Shown: positions 54,560 to 62,806 of the stretch, piece after piece
Position numbering within the stretch: position 1 is the stretch's first letter
Layout: every line of letters starts with the position of its first letter
Source: Salinimicrobium nanhaiense
GTDB taxonomy: Bacteria; Bacteroidota; Bacteroidia; Flavobacteriales; Flavobacteriaceae
Length of the DNA: 64,000 bases
Reading direction: 5' to 3'
Assembly (NCBI GenBank): GCA_012038135.1
Contig: JAAVJQ010000005.1
Location: 1-64,000 of the forward strand
Notes under the pieces: model-generated
What the model saw: the letters and a program-made list of their open reading frames with translations, nothing else
The model's database searches: none
Told to the model about the DNA's origin: nothing
Program-made: the position numbers and the translations under genes

Positions 54560-54625
54560 CGTTACAGAATTTCTTAGTGCTCTTCTTTTTGATCTTATTT
54601 TTCTTTGTGATCTCGGCGTGAAAAA
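54560..54625. repeat. degenerate direct repeats in the convergent spacer
   Basis: Units such as TTAGTGCTCTTCT, TTTGATCTTATTT and TTTGTGATCTCGGCGTGAA follow each other in the 110-bp spacer after the usher gene. The wording is typical of a degenerate repeat class found in intergenic DNA of many Bacteroidota (seen from memory). No terminator hairpin was found. Confidence 0.45.
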
Positions 54626-54632
54626 ATTTTAG

Positions 54633-56543
54633 CTAATCTATTTCAGGCTTCCACTCCGCATGGAAGAACTCTCCCCTGGGTTTGTCTTTCCTTTCGTAAG
54701 TATGAGCTCCGAAATAATCCCGCTGCGCCTGAATCAAATTGGCCGAAGATTGTTCGGAAGTGAAGCTCAGCAGGTAATTTGCCGCGGCACTCATCACCGG
54801 CACCGGGAAACCTGCTTTCAAAGCCATTCCCACCACCTCTGTGAGTGATTGTCTATGAATCTTCATCTCCCTCATAATTTTCTCTTGAATTAAAAGATGT
54901 CCCTGATGACCTCTAAAAATTTCAACCAGATCCTCCATCAGCTTACTCCTTATAATACAGCCATTGGTCCAGATCCTCGCAATCTCTGAAAGATTTAAAT
55001 TCCAATTATATTCTTCTGAAGCCGCTTTAAGCAGATCAAATCCGATGGCGTGATTAATAACAGCTGCCGCTTTAAAGGCTTCAAAAATGATATTTTTAGG
55101 CTCCTTTGTTTTTTCCTTTTCTGAAGTCCGGAAGTCATATTTCTTTGCGGCAGCAGTTCTCTCCTCCTTCATTCCGGAAATATTTCTCGCCATTACCGCT
55201 GCACTAATTGTGTCTAATGGAACTCCCAGTTCCAAAGCCGCATTTGTTGACCAGCCGCCGGTGCCTTTTTGTTTGGCTGCATCGAGAATTTTGTCAAGTA
55301 ATAATTCACCATTTTCTTTCTTCCGAAGAATGTCTATAGAGATTTCCAGCAGGTAACTTTGAAATTCCTTATTCCATTCCTCAAAAAGAGCGGCAATTTC
55401 TTCAGGCTTTTCGCCGGAATGAAATCTCAGCAGCTGGTAGGTTTCTGCTATCAGTTGCATTTCCCCGTATTCAATTCCGTTGTGTACCATTTTCACAAAA
55501 TGTCCTGCTCCATCGGGACCCACATAGGTACAGCAGGGATTTCCATTTTTATCTCTGGCTGCGATCTTTTCCAGTATCGGTCCAACCCTGTCATAGGAAT
55601 TTTCCGGTCCGCCGGGCATAATAGAAGGACCTTTCCTGGCACCTTTTTCCCCGCCGGAAATTCCGGCGCCCATAAAGAGAATTCCCTTCTCCTTGAGTTC
55701 TTTTTCTCGTCTTATGGTGTCTTTATAATGTGAATTTCCGCCATCAATAATGAGATCTTCTTTTTCCAGGTGGGGAAGCAGATCTTCAATTACGAAATCC
55801 ACTACCTTACCGGCATTGACCATAAGAAGGATGTTTCTCGGCCGCTCAAGGCTTTCAACAAAAGCTTTTAGATCGTCAAAGCCGCGGAAATTAAACTCCG
55901 AATTTTCAGCAACGAATTTCTTTGCCACATCCACTTCTCTTTTTTCCACATGTCGGTTGTAGACCGAAACTTTAAAACCCTTTGAAGCCATGTTGAGTGC
56001 CAGACTTTTTCCCATCACCCCCAAACCTAATAGCCCTATTTCTGACTTATCTTTTATCTTATCCATAATTTCTTTCATTATTTCATCAGGAGATTGATCT
56101 ACATCTATATGAATCCCGTAGGATGGCAGTTCCAAAGTGTCGTACTGAGATTGAAGCAGCTCAGGTTTGAAGTAGTGATTTTCTCTATTGGAAATTCTTC
56201 CATGGATCACCTCAAATTCTGAATGTAAAAAGATCCAGGTAATATTCTCCTGCGGAAGACTTTGCAACTGTTTACGGTATTTCTCCTTTAAAGCCGAACA
56301 TGCCAACACAGCACCTCCGGCTTTTTGCCATTCCCGAATCTTTGTTCTAAGATGCTCCAGCCACTCATGCCTGTCATCATCGTTTAGCGGAATTCCTGCC
56401 TTCATCTTTTCCACATTTGGCACGGGATGAAAATCATCGGCGTCAAAAAATGGAATTTTGAACTGCTTTGCCAGCAGCTTTCCAATGGTGGTTTTTCCCG
56501 CGCCCGAGACTCCCATGACAATATAAACCTGCTGCCGCCTCAT
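54633..56543 (-). CDS. fused gluconokinase / 6-phosphogluconate dehydrogenase
   Basis: The 636-residue bifunctional protein has residues 1-165 as a gluconate kinase (P-loop MGVSGAGKTTIGKLL, FFDADDFHP, LACSALKEKYRK). Residues 166-636 are a decarboxylating 6-phosphogluconate dehydrogenase (NAD(P) motif LGLGVMGKSLALNMASKG, IDGGNSHYKDT, GAGISGGEKGARKGPSIMPGG, KMVHNGIEYGEMQ). One protein would convert gluconate to 6-phosphogluconate, then to ribulose 5-phosphate and CO2. No frameshift joins the parts; the fusion is in one frame. Overlaps the Gre-factor gene by 4 bp. Confidence 0.93.
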   Translation of the reverse strand: MRRQQVYIVMGVSGAGKTTIGKLLAKQFKIPFFDADDFHPVPNVEKMKAGIPLNDDDRHEWLEHLRTKIREWQKAGGAVLACSALKEKYRKQLQSLPQENITWIFLHSEFEVIHGRISNRENHYFKPELLQSQYDTLELPSYGIHIDVDQSPDEIMKEIMDKIKDKSEIGLLGLGVMGKSLALNMASKGFKVSVYNRHVEKREVDVAKKFVAENSEFNFRGFDDLKAFVESLERPRNILLMVNAGKVVDFVIEDLLPHLEKEDLIIDGGNSHYKDTIRREKELKEKGILFMGAGISGGEKGARKGPSIMPGGPENSYDRVGPILEKIAARDKNGNPCCTYVGPDGAGHFVKMVHNGIEYGEMQLIAETYQLLRFHSGEKPEEIAALFEEWNKEFQSYLLEISIDILRKKENGELLLDKILDAAKQKGTGGWSTNAALELGVPLDTISAAVMARNISGMKEERTAAAKKYDFRTSEKEKTKEPKNIIFEAFKAAAVINHAIGFDLLKAASEEYNWNLNLSEIARIWTNGCIIRSKLMEDLVEIFRGHQGHLLIQEKIMREMKIHRQSLTEVVGMALKAGFPVPVMSAAANYLLSFTSEQSSANLIQAQRDYFGAHTYERKDKPRGEFFHAEWKPEID

Positions 56544-57052
56544 TCGTAGCTAATGTTCATGATTTCCAGCTCCTGTACAGCACCGCCCATTATTACCTTT
56601 ACCACATCACCAATTTTACTGCCTGTGAGCCTCTTGGCAAGAGGCGCCAAAAATGCTATTTTACGCGCCTTAATATTTGCTTCATCTACTCCTACAATCT
56701 CAAAGGTTTGTTCCTGTCCTTCCTGGTTTCCGGTAAGGAATTTAAAAGTCACGGTCGCTCCAAACCTTACCTCGTCCCGGGCCTGTTCTTTGGGATCCAG
56801 GATCCTTGCCGAGGCAATTCGTTCGTTAAGCAGGTTCAGTTTTCCATCAATTATTGCCGTGGCATGTCTCCTGTCTTTATCGCTCGTAATATCCAGATCC
56901 TTTCGCTGCTCTTCGAGCGTTTCCCGTTCCTCCAGTAGTTGCCTGTGTCCCTGCGGAGTAACATAATTGGTCACTCCCGCCGGCAATGCAGCCCGTGGCG
57001 GAATAAATGGTGCCTCTTCCTGGTCTTCTTCCTTAACAAATCCGCGACTCAT
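56540..57052 (-). CDS. GreA/GreB-family transcript elongation factor
   Basis: The 170-residue protein has an N-terminal coiled-coil finger (about 45-95) and a C-terminal FKBP-like Gre domain (about 100-170, FGATVTFKFLTGNQEGQ to VKVIMGGAVQELEI). It rescues backtracked RNA polymerase. I took the ATG at 57052; the longer frame needs a GTG. It starts the short operon with the gluconokinase-dehydrogenase fusion (ATGA overlap). Confidence 0.85.
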   Translation of the reverse strand: MSRGFVKEEDQEEAPFIPPRAALPAGVTNYVTPQGHRQLLEERETLEEQRKDLDITSDKDRRHATAIIDGKLNLLNERIASARILDPKEQARDEVRFGATVTFKFLTGNQEGQEQTFEIVGVDEANIKARKIAFLAPLAKRLTGSKIGDVVKVIMGGAVQELEIMNISYE

Positions 57053-57115
57053 AGCTTTGTTTTTCTTAAAGGTCACAAATTACCCGCACAATTCAAAAAG
57101 TCTAACAAAACCTGT

Positions 57116-57123
57116 TAATTTTG
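57116..57123 (+). promoter_or_regulatory. -7 element TAATTTTG almost at the glycosyltransferase start
   Basis: Exact TAnnTTTG match, ending only 4 bp before the ATG at 57128. If used, transcription would start at or just after the start codon and the mRNA would be leaderless. No upstream TTTG at the usual distance. Confidence 0.3.
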
Positions 57124-57127
57124 GAGC

Positions 57128-58372
57128 ATGTCCCGAAGGAAACTTTTAGTTATAGGTTATGTATGGCCGGAACCGAAGTCTTCAGCCGCAGGTGCAAGAA
57201 TGATGCAGCTCCTGGAGTTCTTTCTTGCTGAAGATTATTCCATAACCTTTGCTACTACGGCTGCAAAGACAGAATTTATGACCGATCTTCCTTCCCTTGG
57301 AATTGCTACGGAAAAGATTGAACTCAATAACGAAAGCTTCGACCTTTTCCTGAAAAAGATCTCTCCCGAAATTGTCATTTTTGACAGGTTTATGATGGAA
57401 GAACAATTCGGGTGGAGAGTAGCTGAAGTTGTTCCGAATGCCCTTCGGATACTCGACACCGAGGATCTGCACTTTTACCGCAAGGCAAGGCAGAAAGCGG
57501 TCAAGTCGGGCGCTGAAGTAACAAGCTCCCTAATCTATTCAGATACTGCGAAACGTGAGATCGCCAGTATTTACCGCTGTGACCTGAGTCTTATTATTTC
57601 TGAAGCTGAAATGCAGCTCCTGCAATCAACTTTTAAAGTTCCGGGAGAACTTTTGTTTTATTTGCCATTCATGCTTTCTACTCCATCTGAAGCTGAAGTC
57701 GAAGCTCTACCTGCCTTTAGTGCAAGAAAGGATTTCATAAGCATCGGAAATTTTTTGCATGAACCAAATAAAGATGCGGTTTTGCGCCTCAAAAAAGATA
57801 TCTGGCCGCTGATTAGAGAAAGATTACCGGAGGCAAAAATGCACATTTTTGGAGCATATATTCCGCAGCAGATCCTGCAACTGCACAATGAAAAGGAAGG
57901 TTTTGTGGTTTACGGCAGAGCAGAATCCGCCAAAGGAGTAATTAAAAATGCCAGAGTTTTACTGGCACCGCTTCAATTCGGAGCGGGGATAAAAGGCAAA
58001 TTCACTGATGCCATGCAGGTTGGGACACCTTCTGTAACCACAAACCTTGGAGCAGAAGGTATGGCGCCGCAACTGCCCTGGAGTGGCTTTGTTGAAGATG
58101 ATCCACAAAATTTTGCCGATGTTGCAATAAAATTATATTCCGAAGAAAGGCTTTGGCTGGAAGCACAACAAAATGGTTTCAGGATTCTAAAAGAGTATTT
58201 TTCAGAAGCAATACACAGGGAGAGATTCCGCAGAAAAATTCAGCACATTCGGGAAAAACTCCAGGCGCATCGACAGGAGAATTTTACGGGCCAAATGTTG
58301 CAGCACCACAGCCTGGCAAGTACCAAATATCTTTCTAAATATATAGAGGCTAAAAATAAAGACCGCCCTTAA
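57128..58372 (+). CDS. glycosyltransferase, GT4-like
   Basis: The 414-residue cytosolic GT-B enzyme has an N-terminal domain with YVWPEPKSSAAGARMMQLL. The C-terminal domain has FISIGNFLHEPNKDAV, AKMHIFGAYIPQQIL and the nucleotide-sugar motif VLLAPLQFGAGIKGKFTDAMQVGTPSV when read as LLAPLQFGAGIKGK and DAMQVGTPSV. The Glu expected in the EX7E motif of GT4 enzymes is not obvious. Substrate unknown; surface glycan synthesis is likely. Terminated by a hairpin overlapping the stop. Confidence 0.88.
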   Translation: MSRRKLLVIGYVWPEPKSSAAGARMMQLLEFFLAEDYSITFATTAAKTEFMTDLPSLGIATEKIELNNESFDLFLKKISPEIVIFDRFMMEEQFGWRVAEVVPNALRILDTEDLHFYRKARQKAVKSGAEVTSSLIYSDTAKREIASIYRCDLSLIISEAEMQLLQSTFKVPGELLFYLPFMLSTPSEAEVEALPAFSARKDFISIGNFLHEPNKDAVLRLKKDIWPLIRERLPEAKMHIFGAYIPQQILQLHNEKEGFVVYGRAESAKGVIKNARVLLAPLQFGAGIKGKFTDAMQVGTPSVTTNLGAEGMAPQLPWSGFVEDDPQNFADVAIKLYSEERLWLEAQQNGFRILKEYFSEAIHRERFRRKIQHIREKLQAHRQENFTGQMLQHHSLASTKYLSKYIEAKNKDRP

Positions 58373-58385
58373 AACGGGCGATCTT
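58361..58385 (+). terminator. terminator overlapping the glycosyltransferase stop
   Basis: CGCCC (58364-58368), loop TTAAAA, CGGGCG (58375-58380), extended by near-complementary GAC/ATC arms. The TAA stop (58370-58372) lies in the loop. The T tract is weak, so efficiency is uncertain. Confidence 0.5.
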
Positions 58386-58423
58386 CTCCAAACAAATAAA
58401 CTAACAACTCAAAAGCTGAGCGG

Positions 58424-59752
58424 CTAGGTTTCTGTCAATATTTTTGGTTCAAAAAATTTTTGATGTAATTGCTGCAAAGCCTGTACCTTGTTTTGGGTGT
58501 CCACCAGCAGGGAAATGTTATTTTTGCTACCCCCATAGGAGATCATCCTTACCGGCAGGTCATTGAGCAGCGTAAAAAGTTTACAAGTGTCTTTATCATC
58601 GATCAAGCCCTCTCCTACCACGCATATAATGCTATGGTTTGCATCCACTGTGATCTCCCCATACTCATCAAGTTCGTACAGGATCTTATCCAGGTTTCGG
58701 GTGTCGTCAATGGTAAGGGAAATGGCAATTTCTGAAGTTGTGATCATATCGATGGCAGTCCCATGCTTATCAAAGACGTCAAAGATCTTTTTGAGGAAAC
58801 CGTGAGCCATGAGCATTCGGTTCGACTTGATCTTGATGGCTGTAATCCCATCTTTGGCCGAGATCGCTTTGAGTCCGGTGCTGTGGTAGCGGTCTGAGAT
58901 ACAAGTGCCGGGAGCTTCGGGGGTAAAAGTATTTTTAAGATAGATAGGGATATTCCTTTCCTTCACTGGAGATACGGTTTGCGGGTGCAGGATCTTGGCT
59001 CCGAAATATGCCAGCTCTGCCGCCTCTTCAAAAGTGAGATGAGTTAAAGCCGAAGTATTCTCCACGTATCGCGGATCGTTATTATGAAAACCGTCGATAT
59101 CTGTCCAGATCTGCACTTCGGTAGCATTCACCGCTGCACCAATAATGGTTGCCGTATAATCACTGCCACCCCGATTAAGGGTGCTGATGTTCTTATTGCG
59201 GTCTATTCTAACAAACCCCTGCGTGACATAGACTTCAGAAGTTACTTCTCTTTGCAGAACTGCTTTTAAAAGTTTACTAACAGTTGTAATTTCAGGATTT
59301 TCAACATTGGAAACCTGCATGAATTCCTTTGCGTCTAAAAGCGTATTTGAAGTTCCTTTTTCTTCCAGATAATTAGAAAAAATAAGGCTTAGGAAAGTTT
59401 CTCCAAATGTGATAACTGCGGCTTCATTGAAGGCTTGTTCTTTTAGAGTTTCCTGAAGCTCACTAAACAACTCCAGGAATAAATTTTGTGTTGCATGTCT
59501 GGTTTTTTCCGACTCCAGGAGTTCGTCGATAAGCTGAAGGTGCTTAAGCTTAAGCTCCAGCATGAGTTGGTCAACATTCTCCTGATTACCGGTTTTTCCA
59601 GCTTCAGAAATCTCCACCAGCCTGTTCGTAACGCCAGACATGGCTGAAACCACAACGATCTTGCGACCGTTCTGGGATTTGATGATATTTCTAACGTTAC
59701 GGATACTTTCCGCAGAACCTACAGAAGTACCTCCAAATTTTAAAACCTTCAT
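58424..59752 (-). CDS. lysC: aspartate kinase
   Basis: The 442-residue monofunctional enzyme phosphorylates aspartate at the start of lysine, threonine and methionine synthesis. It has the KFGGTSVGSAESI N-terminal motif, LNRGGSDYTATIIGAAV and LTHLTFEEAAELAYFGAKILHP of the kinase domain, and C-terminal ACT domains (about 300-442). The ACT domains imply feedback control by an end product. I took the ATG at 59752. Divergent from the ACT-domain gene across a 98-bp spacer. Symbol is the usual one for a single-function aspartokinase. Confidence 0.92.
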   Translation of the reverse strand: MKVLKFGGTSVGSAESIRNVRNIIKSQNGRKIVVVSAMSGVTNRLVEISEAGKTGNQENVDQLMLELKLKHLQLIDELLESEKTRHATQNLFLELFSELQETLKEQAFNEAAVITFGETFLSLIFSNYLEEKGTSNTLLDAKEFMQVSNVENPEITTVSKLLKAVLQREVTSEVYVTQGFVRIDRNKNISTLNRGGSDYTATIIGAAVNATEVQIWTDIDGFHNNDPRYVENTSALTHLTFEEAAELAYFGAKILHPQTVSPVKERNIPIYLKNTFTPEAPGTCISDRYHSTGLKAISAKDGITAIKIKSNRMLMAHGFLKKIFDVFDKHGTAIDMITTSEIAISLTIDDTRNLDKILYELDEYGEITVDANHSIICVVGEGLIDDKDTCKLFTLLNDLPVRMISYGGSKNNISLLVDTQNKVQALQQLHQKFFEPKILTET

Positions 59753-59820
59753 ACGCTTTTTTCCAAAGTGCATAATTACAAGATGAACTTAAAGCGGGAA
59801 AATAAACCCCTTCTTTTTCA

Positions 59821-59828
59821 TACCTTTG
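59821..59828 (+). promoter_or_regulatory. putative -7 element TACCTTTG
   Basis: Exact TAnnTTTG match, 22 bp before the ATG at 59851, in the divergent spacer with lysC. The usual upstream TTTG is not visible. Confidence 0.45.
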
Positions 59829-59850
59829 CACAAATTGTTTATTATTTAAC

Positions 59851-60498
59851 ATGAAGACCATAAGTACCTGTGTACATGATATAATAAAGCATCAACCTTT
59901 CCTGGATGATGCCTTGGCGCGCAATATAATCAACTTTAGTTCTCTGGCTGCCGATCTGCAACCGCAGGTAGAAAAGGAAATGCGGAAACCGGTAAAGCAA
60001 GGTTCCATTATCATGGCACTTCGCAGGTACCATCCTAAAAGGAGCAAATTCAATGCAAAGAATTTTAGAGAGCTGGGAGATATGATCGTGCGCTCGGGAA
60101 TTACCGAGTATACCTATCTCAATTCCAAAGATATCATTGCCAGAAAATCTGAATTACTTAATGCCATAAAAGACCAAAGCGGTATCTTCCTTAATTATTC
60201 CAGTAATTTCCAGGAAAGTAATTTCCTTGTGTCTACCAGTCTCCAGCCTGTTATCCAGAAGATCTTTAAAGACGAACAGCTGGTAAGTGTTTCTGAAGAA
60301 CTATCTTCGATCACCATTGCCCTGCCCGAGAAAAACACCAAGACGGTAGGTCTTTATTTTTACATATTCAAGCTCCTGGCCTACGAAGGAATTCCGGTAT
60401 ATGAGATCATTTCTACCTCCAACTATTTTACTCTGTTTTTAGAGAAGGAATACGTGAATCAGGCATTCTTTCTAATGAACGAGATCAAATCAAATTAA
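59851..60498 (+). CDS. ACT-domain protein related to the aspartokinase regulatory region
   Basis: The 215-residue cytosolic protein has an N-terminal all-helical region (1-100) with a basic KQGSIIMALRRYHPKRSKF segment. The C-terminal half has paired ACT-like repeats: FLVSTSLQPVIQKIFKDEQL, then GLYFYIFKLLAYEGIPVYEI and STSNYFTLFLEKEYVNQAFF. There is no kinase domain. Database records often label such proteins aspartate kinase, which would be wrong here. A regulatory or amino-acid-sensing role beside lysC is plausible. Confidence 0.7.
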   Translation: MKTISTCVHDIIKHQPFLDDALARNIINFSSLAADLQPQVEKEMRKPVKQGSIIMALRRYHPKRSKFNAKNFRELGDMIVRSGITEYTYLNSKDIIARKSELLNAIKDQSGIFLNYSSNFQESNFLVSTSLQPVIQKIFKDEQLVSVSEELSSITIALPEKNTKTVGLYFYIFKLLAYEGIPVYEIISTSNYFTLFLEKEYVNQAFFLMNEIKSN

Positions 60499-60549
60499 TT
60501 GAGTTCCTAGATGTAAAGCTCATACTGCAGGTTCATGGGGAGGGACAGT

Positions 60550-61044
60550 TTATTTTCCATCGCTTAGCCACTGCTCCTCTTCTCCCGCTTCAGTTAATTT
60601 GTAGATGCTGCTTGCCGCAAGATCTGAAAAAAGATCACGCCCTCTTCATCCATTGCCGTATCATTTAATGACTTTGCCCCTTCGACAGGAATACGCTTTA
60701 TGATCTCTCCCGATTGAAGATCTATTTCGACAAGATGAGTGACATCGGTAACATACAATTTATCTTCCCTTACTACAATTCCTTTCGGATCATTGAGGCC
60801 GGTGACCCAGGTATGGTCCTGGTCTTTCCATTTCCGGGAGATCCTGGAGATGAATCCGTTTCCTTCAGTTTTGTCGGCCATATTGGAGACATAGAAATAT
60901 TCAGCCCTTGAAATATTCAGTCCCTGCGTCATAAATAACAGACTCGGGATGACTAAAGCGGGTAAGTTTGATCTCGGGCACTTTTTGATCTTGTGCAAAA
61001 GCGAAGCTTCCGCAGAAGAGGAAGATCATAAATAATGGTTTCAT
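60550..61044 (-). pseudogene. decayed NHL/SMP-30-like exported protein gene
   Basis: The ATG at 61044 opens a signal peptide (MKPLFMIFLFCGSFAFAQ) and about 48 residues ending in a premature stop. The reading then continues in another frame (EYFYVSNMADKTEGNGF, WVTGLNDPKGIVV) as a beta-propeller-like region. The break coincides with a 16-bp near-duplication: GAAATATTCA at 60894-60903 and again at 60910-60919 (plus strand). A second shift sits at the six-A run 60627-60632, after which SDLAASSIYKLTEAGEE would continue. The gene then stops far short of the usual ~290 residues. Confidence 0.8.
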
Positions 61045-61169
61045 GCTTTATATTTTTAAGGTACCCAAAAATTCTATTTTTAAGGAAGACTGATAAAAGG
61101 GAATTAAATAAATCCTAAAGAGGCCCGATAGAATTTTAGTTCCAGTTATTTTTAAAAAAAAGAATTGCT

Positions 61170-61304
61170 ATGAGAAAGATTATCAGAGCCCTTTTAGCGG
61201 GTTGGGGCGCAAAGAAATTAGGAGGTAAGACCGGGTGTGGATGCTTAGGCACCATAGTGGTTTTTATCATACTTTGGTGGCTTCTGTCCAATCTTGGGAT
61301 CTGA
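61170..61304 (+). CDS. 44-residue single-pass membrane protein
   Basis: The short frame reads MRKIIRALLAGWGAKKLGGK, then TGCGCLGTIVVFIILWWLL up to SNLGI: a basic N-terminus, a CGC motif and one hydrophobic helix (about 27-40). It has a normal ATG. It resembles small Bacteroidota membrane proteins with a GWGAKKLGGG-like start that I recall but cannot name. It lies between the pseudogene and the convergent CPBP protease gene. Confidence 0.6.
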   Translation: MRKIIRALLAGWGAKKLGGKTGCGCLGTIVVFIILWWLLSNLGI

Positions 61305-61316
61305 TAATCCTTTCTT

Positions 61317-61949
61317 CTACTGGAAAAAATATCCGAAGCCTGTGGTGAACATGATGAGGCCATAGAAGTAATGCTCCAAACTTACATTCAGTAAACTTTT
61401 CGTTTGAAAGTAGTTGTAAATAAATATCCAGGCAGCCAGAAAGGTAGCTATGGGTGCTACCCAATTGCCGTAAATGAAATGTGTCAAACCAAAGATGACG
61501 GCATTGCTTAGCATGAGCAGGTATTTCTCGGGCACCAGGTGCTTGTATCGATGAAAATAATACACTCTGTAAATGATCTCCTGTGGAAAAACTGAAGCCA
61601 CCGGGTACAGAAAAAAAGTGATCACATATCCTGTAAAATCTTCCATAGGATACATAAAGAATAGTTCCGGAAAGATCCACCAGGTAAACCACAGCAGCAA
61701 AATGGTTATAAGGATCATTCTTACAATACTTTTTCCCACATAAGACTTTTCAAATCGGGTAAGCCTTGTCCTGTCAAAGGTATGATCCTGCAGCAACATG
61801 AACAGGAAGAAACCCGCAATGAGGAATAAGGGAATGATCTTAAACCACCCGTCAAGGTAGCGATTAGCTATAAAAGGTAGAAAAACGTAAAATATCACAA
61901 ATTCCAGAACCAGGTAAGGCGTAGAATTATAGATGATCTTGGGGCTCAT
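61317..61949 (-). CDS. CPBP-family intramembrane metalloprotease-like protein
   Basis: The 210-residue protein has about six transmembrane helices. Motif 1 is FPQEIIYRVYYFHRYK near residues 122-137 (a QExxxR variant of the usual EExxxR), followed by FGLTHFIYGNW near 154 and NVSLEHYFYG near 189, which supply the His residues. The Gln in place of the first Glu is seen in some Bacteroidota members. CPBP/CAAX-like proteases have varied roles; no substrate is known here. Confidence 0.82.
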   Translation of the reverse strand: MSPKIIYNSTPYLVLEFVIFYVFLPFIANRYLDGWFKIIPLFLIAGFFLFMLLQDHTFDRTRLTRFEKSYVGKSIVRMILITILLLWFTWWIFPELFFMYPMEDFTGYVITFFLYPVASVFPQEIIYRVYYFHRYKHLVPEKYLLMLSNAVIFGLTHFIYGNWVAPIATFLAAWIFIYNYFQTKSLLNVSLEHYFYGLIMFTTGFGYFFQ

Positions 61950-62027
61950 GTTGATATTTACCAGAAAAGATAGAAATTCTCCCCGGGAAGCTGCACCACT
62001 ATAACATAATTATAAGAATCCGGGCTG

Positions 62028-62795
62028 CTATTCTTCCAGGTTCTCCTCCTCTTCCTCTACACTACTGTATCTTATTCTTCGCTGTCTTAAGAGGTCAATA
62101 ATATTGAACAAGACCACGCAAAACGCCACCCAGATCAAACCTGCAACAAGCCCTCCCAACACATCTGAAGGGAAATGTACTCCAAGATAGATCCTGCTCA
62201 AACCAATAAAAAAGATGAGGGTTGCAAAGAATAATGCTAAAAAGATCCTAAGCCACCGGTACATTTTGATCTTAAAAACGAGGTAGATAAGAAATCCGTA
62301 AAAGGCCATGGCGCTCATTGCGTGGCCACTTGGATAACTGAGGGTTTCAACTACTACAAGATGTTCAATGGTGGGACGTGCCCTGTCGAAAGCTCTTTTA
62401 AGGGCAATATTCGCAAGAGCAGAAAGTATAAGTACCCCCAGAAGCTGAAAAATGAATTTTTTGTTCTTCAGCTTAAAAAAGAAGAATATCGCTGCAAGTG
62501 TTGTAGCCACAAGGTAGGCGTAAACATCCCCAAGATCTGTAACAAACTGAAAGAAGCTGTTGAGTCCGGGGGTCCTAAACGAGGTAACATAATCTGTTAC
62601 CCTGTTGTCAAAGGCATCGATGGTTTCTCCCTGAACCTGTTCGGTGAGTTCCACAAAAAAGTTGGTTCCCAGAACAAATACCACAAGAGCAAAGAATATA
62701 AGAACATAAAAGGCGTAATCGGGATGTTCCCTTGAAACATGTTTTCGAAAAAACTCAACAAAATCGTTTAGATAATCCTTAATTCCTTTTATCAT
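62028..62795 (-). CDS. PAP2-family membrane phosphatase
   Basis: The 255-residue integral membrane enzyme has six predicted helices and the three PAP2 motifs: KRAFDRARP (about 139-147), SYPSGHAMS (about 158-166) and SRIYLGVHFPSD (about 206-217). It acts on a lipid phosphate or diphosphate, for example undecaprenyl diphosphate or phosphatidic acid; which is not decidable. I chose the ATG at 62795; the longer frame adds 23 residues with no support. It ends in an acidic cytosolic tail. Confidence 0.92.
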   Translation of the reverse strand: MIKGIKDYLNDFVEFFRKHVSREHPDYAFYVLIFFALVVFVLGTNFFVELTEQVQGETIDAFDNRVTDYVTSFRTPGLNSFFQFVTDLGDVYAYLVATTLAAIFFFFKLKNKKFIFQLLGVLILSALANIALKRAFDRARPTIEHLVVVETLSYPSGHAMSAMAFYGFLIYLVFKIKMYRWLRIFLALFFATLIFFIGLSRIYLGVHFPSDVLGGLVAGLIWVAFCVVLFNIIDLLRQRRIRYSSVEEEEENLEE

Positions 62796-62806
62796 GGTTG
62801 GTTGGT

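Noticed and set aside
60594..60998. 134-residue open frame as an intact gene
   Set aside because: It lacks a signal peptide and starts inside the duplicated lesion; the continuous ancestor begins at 61044 in another frame, so it is a pseudogene fragment.
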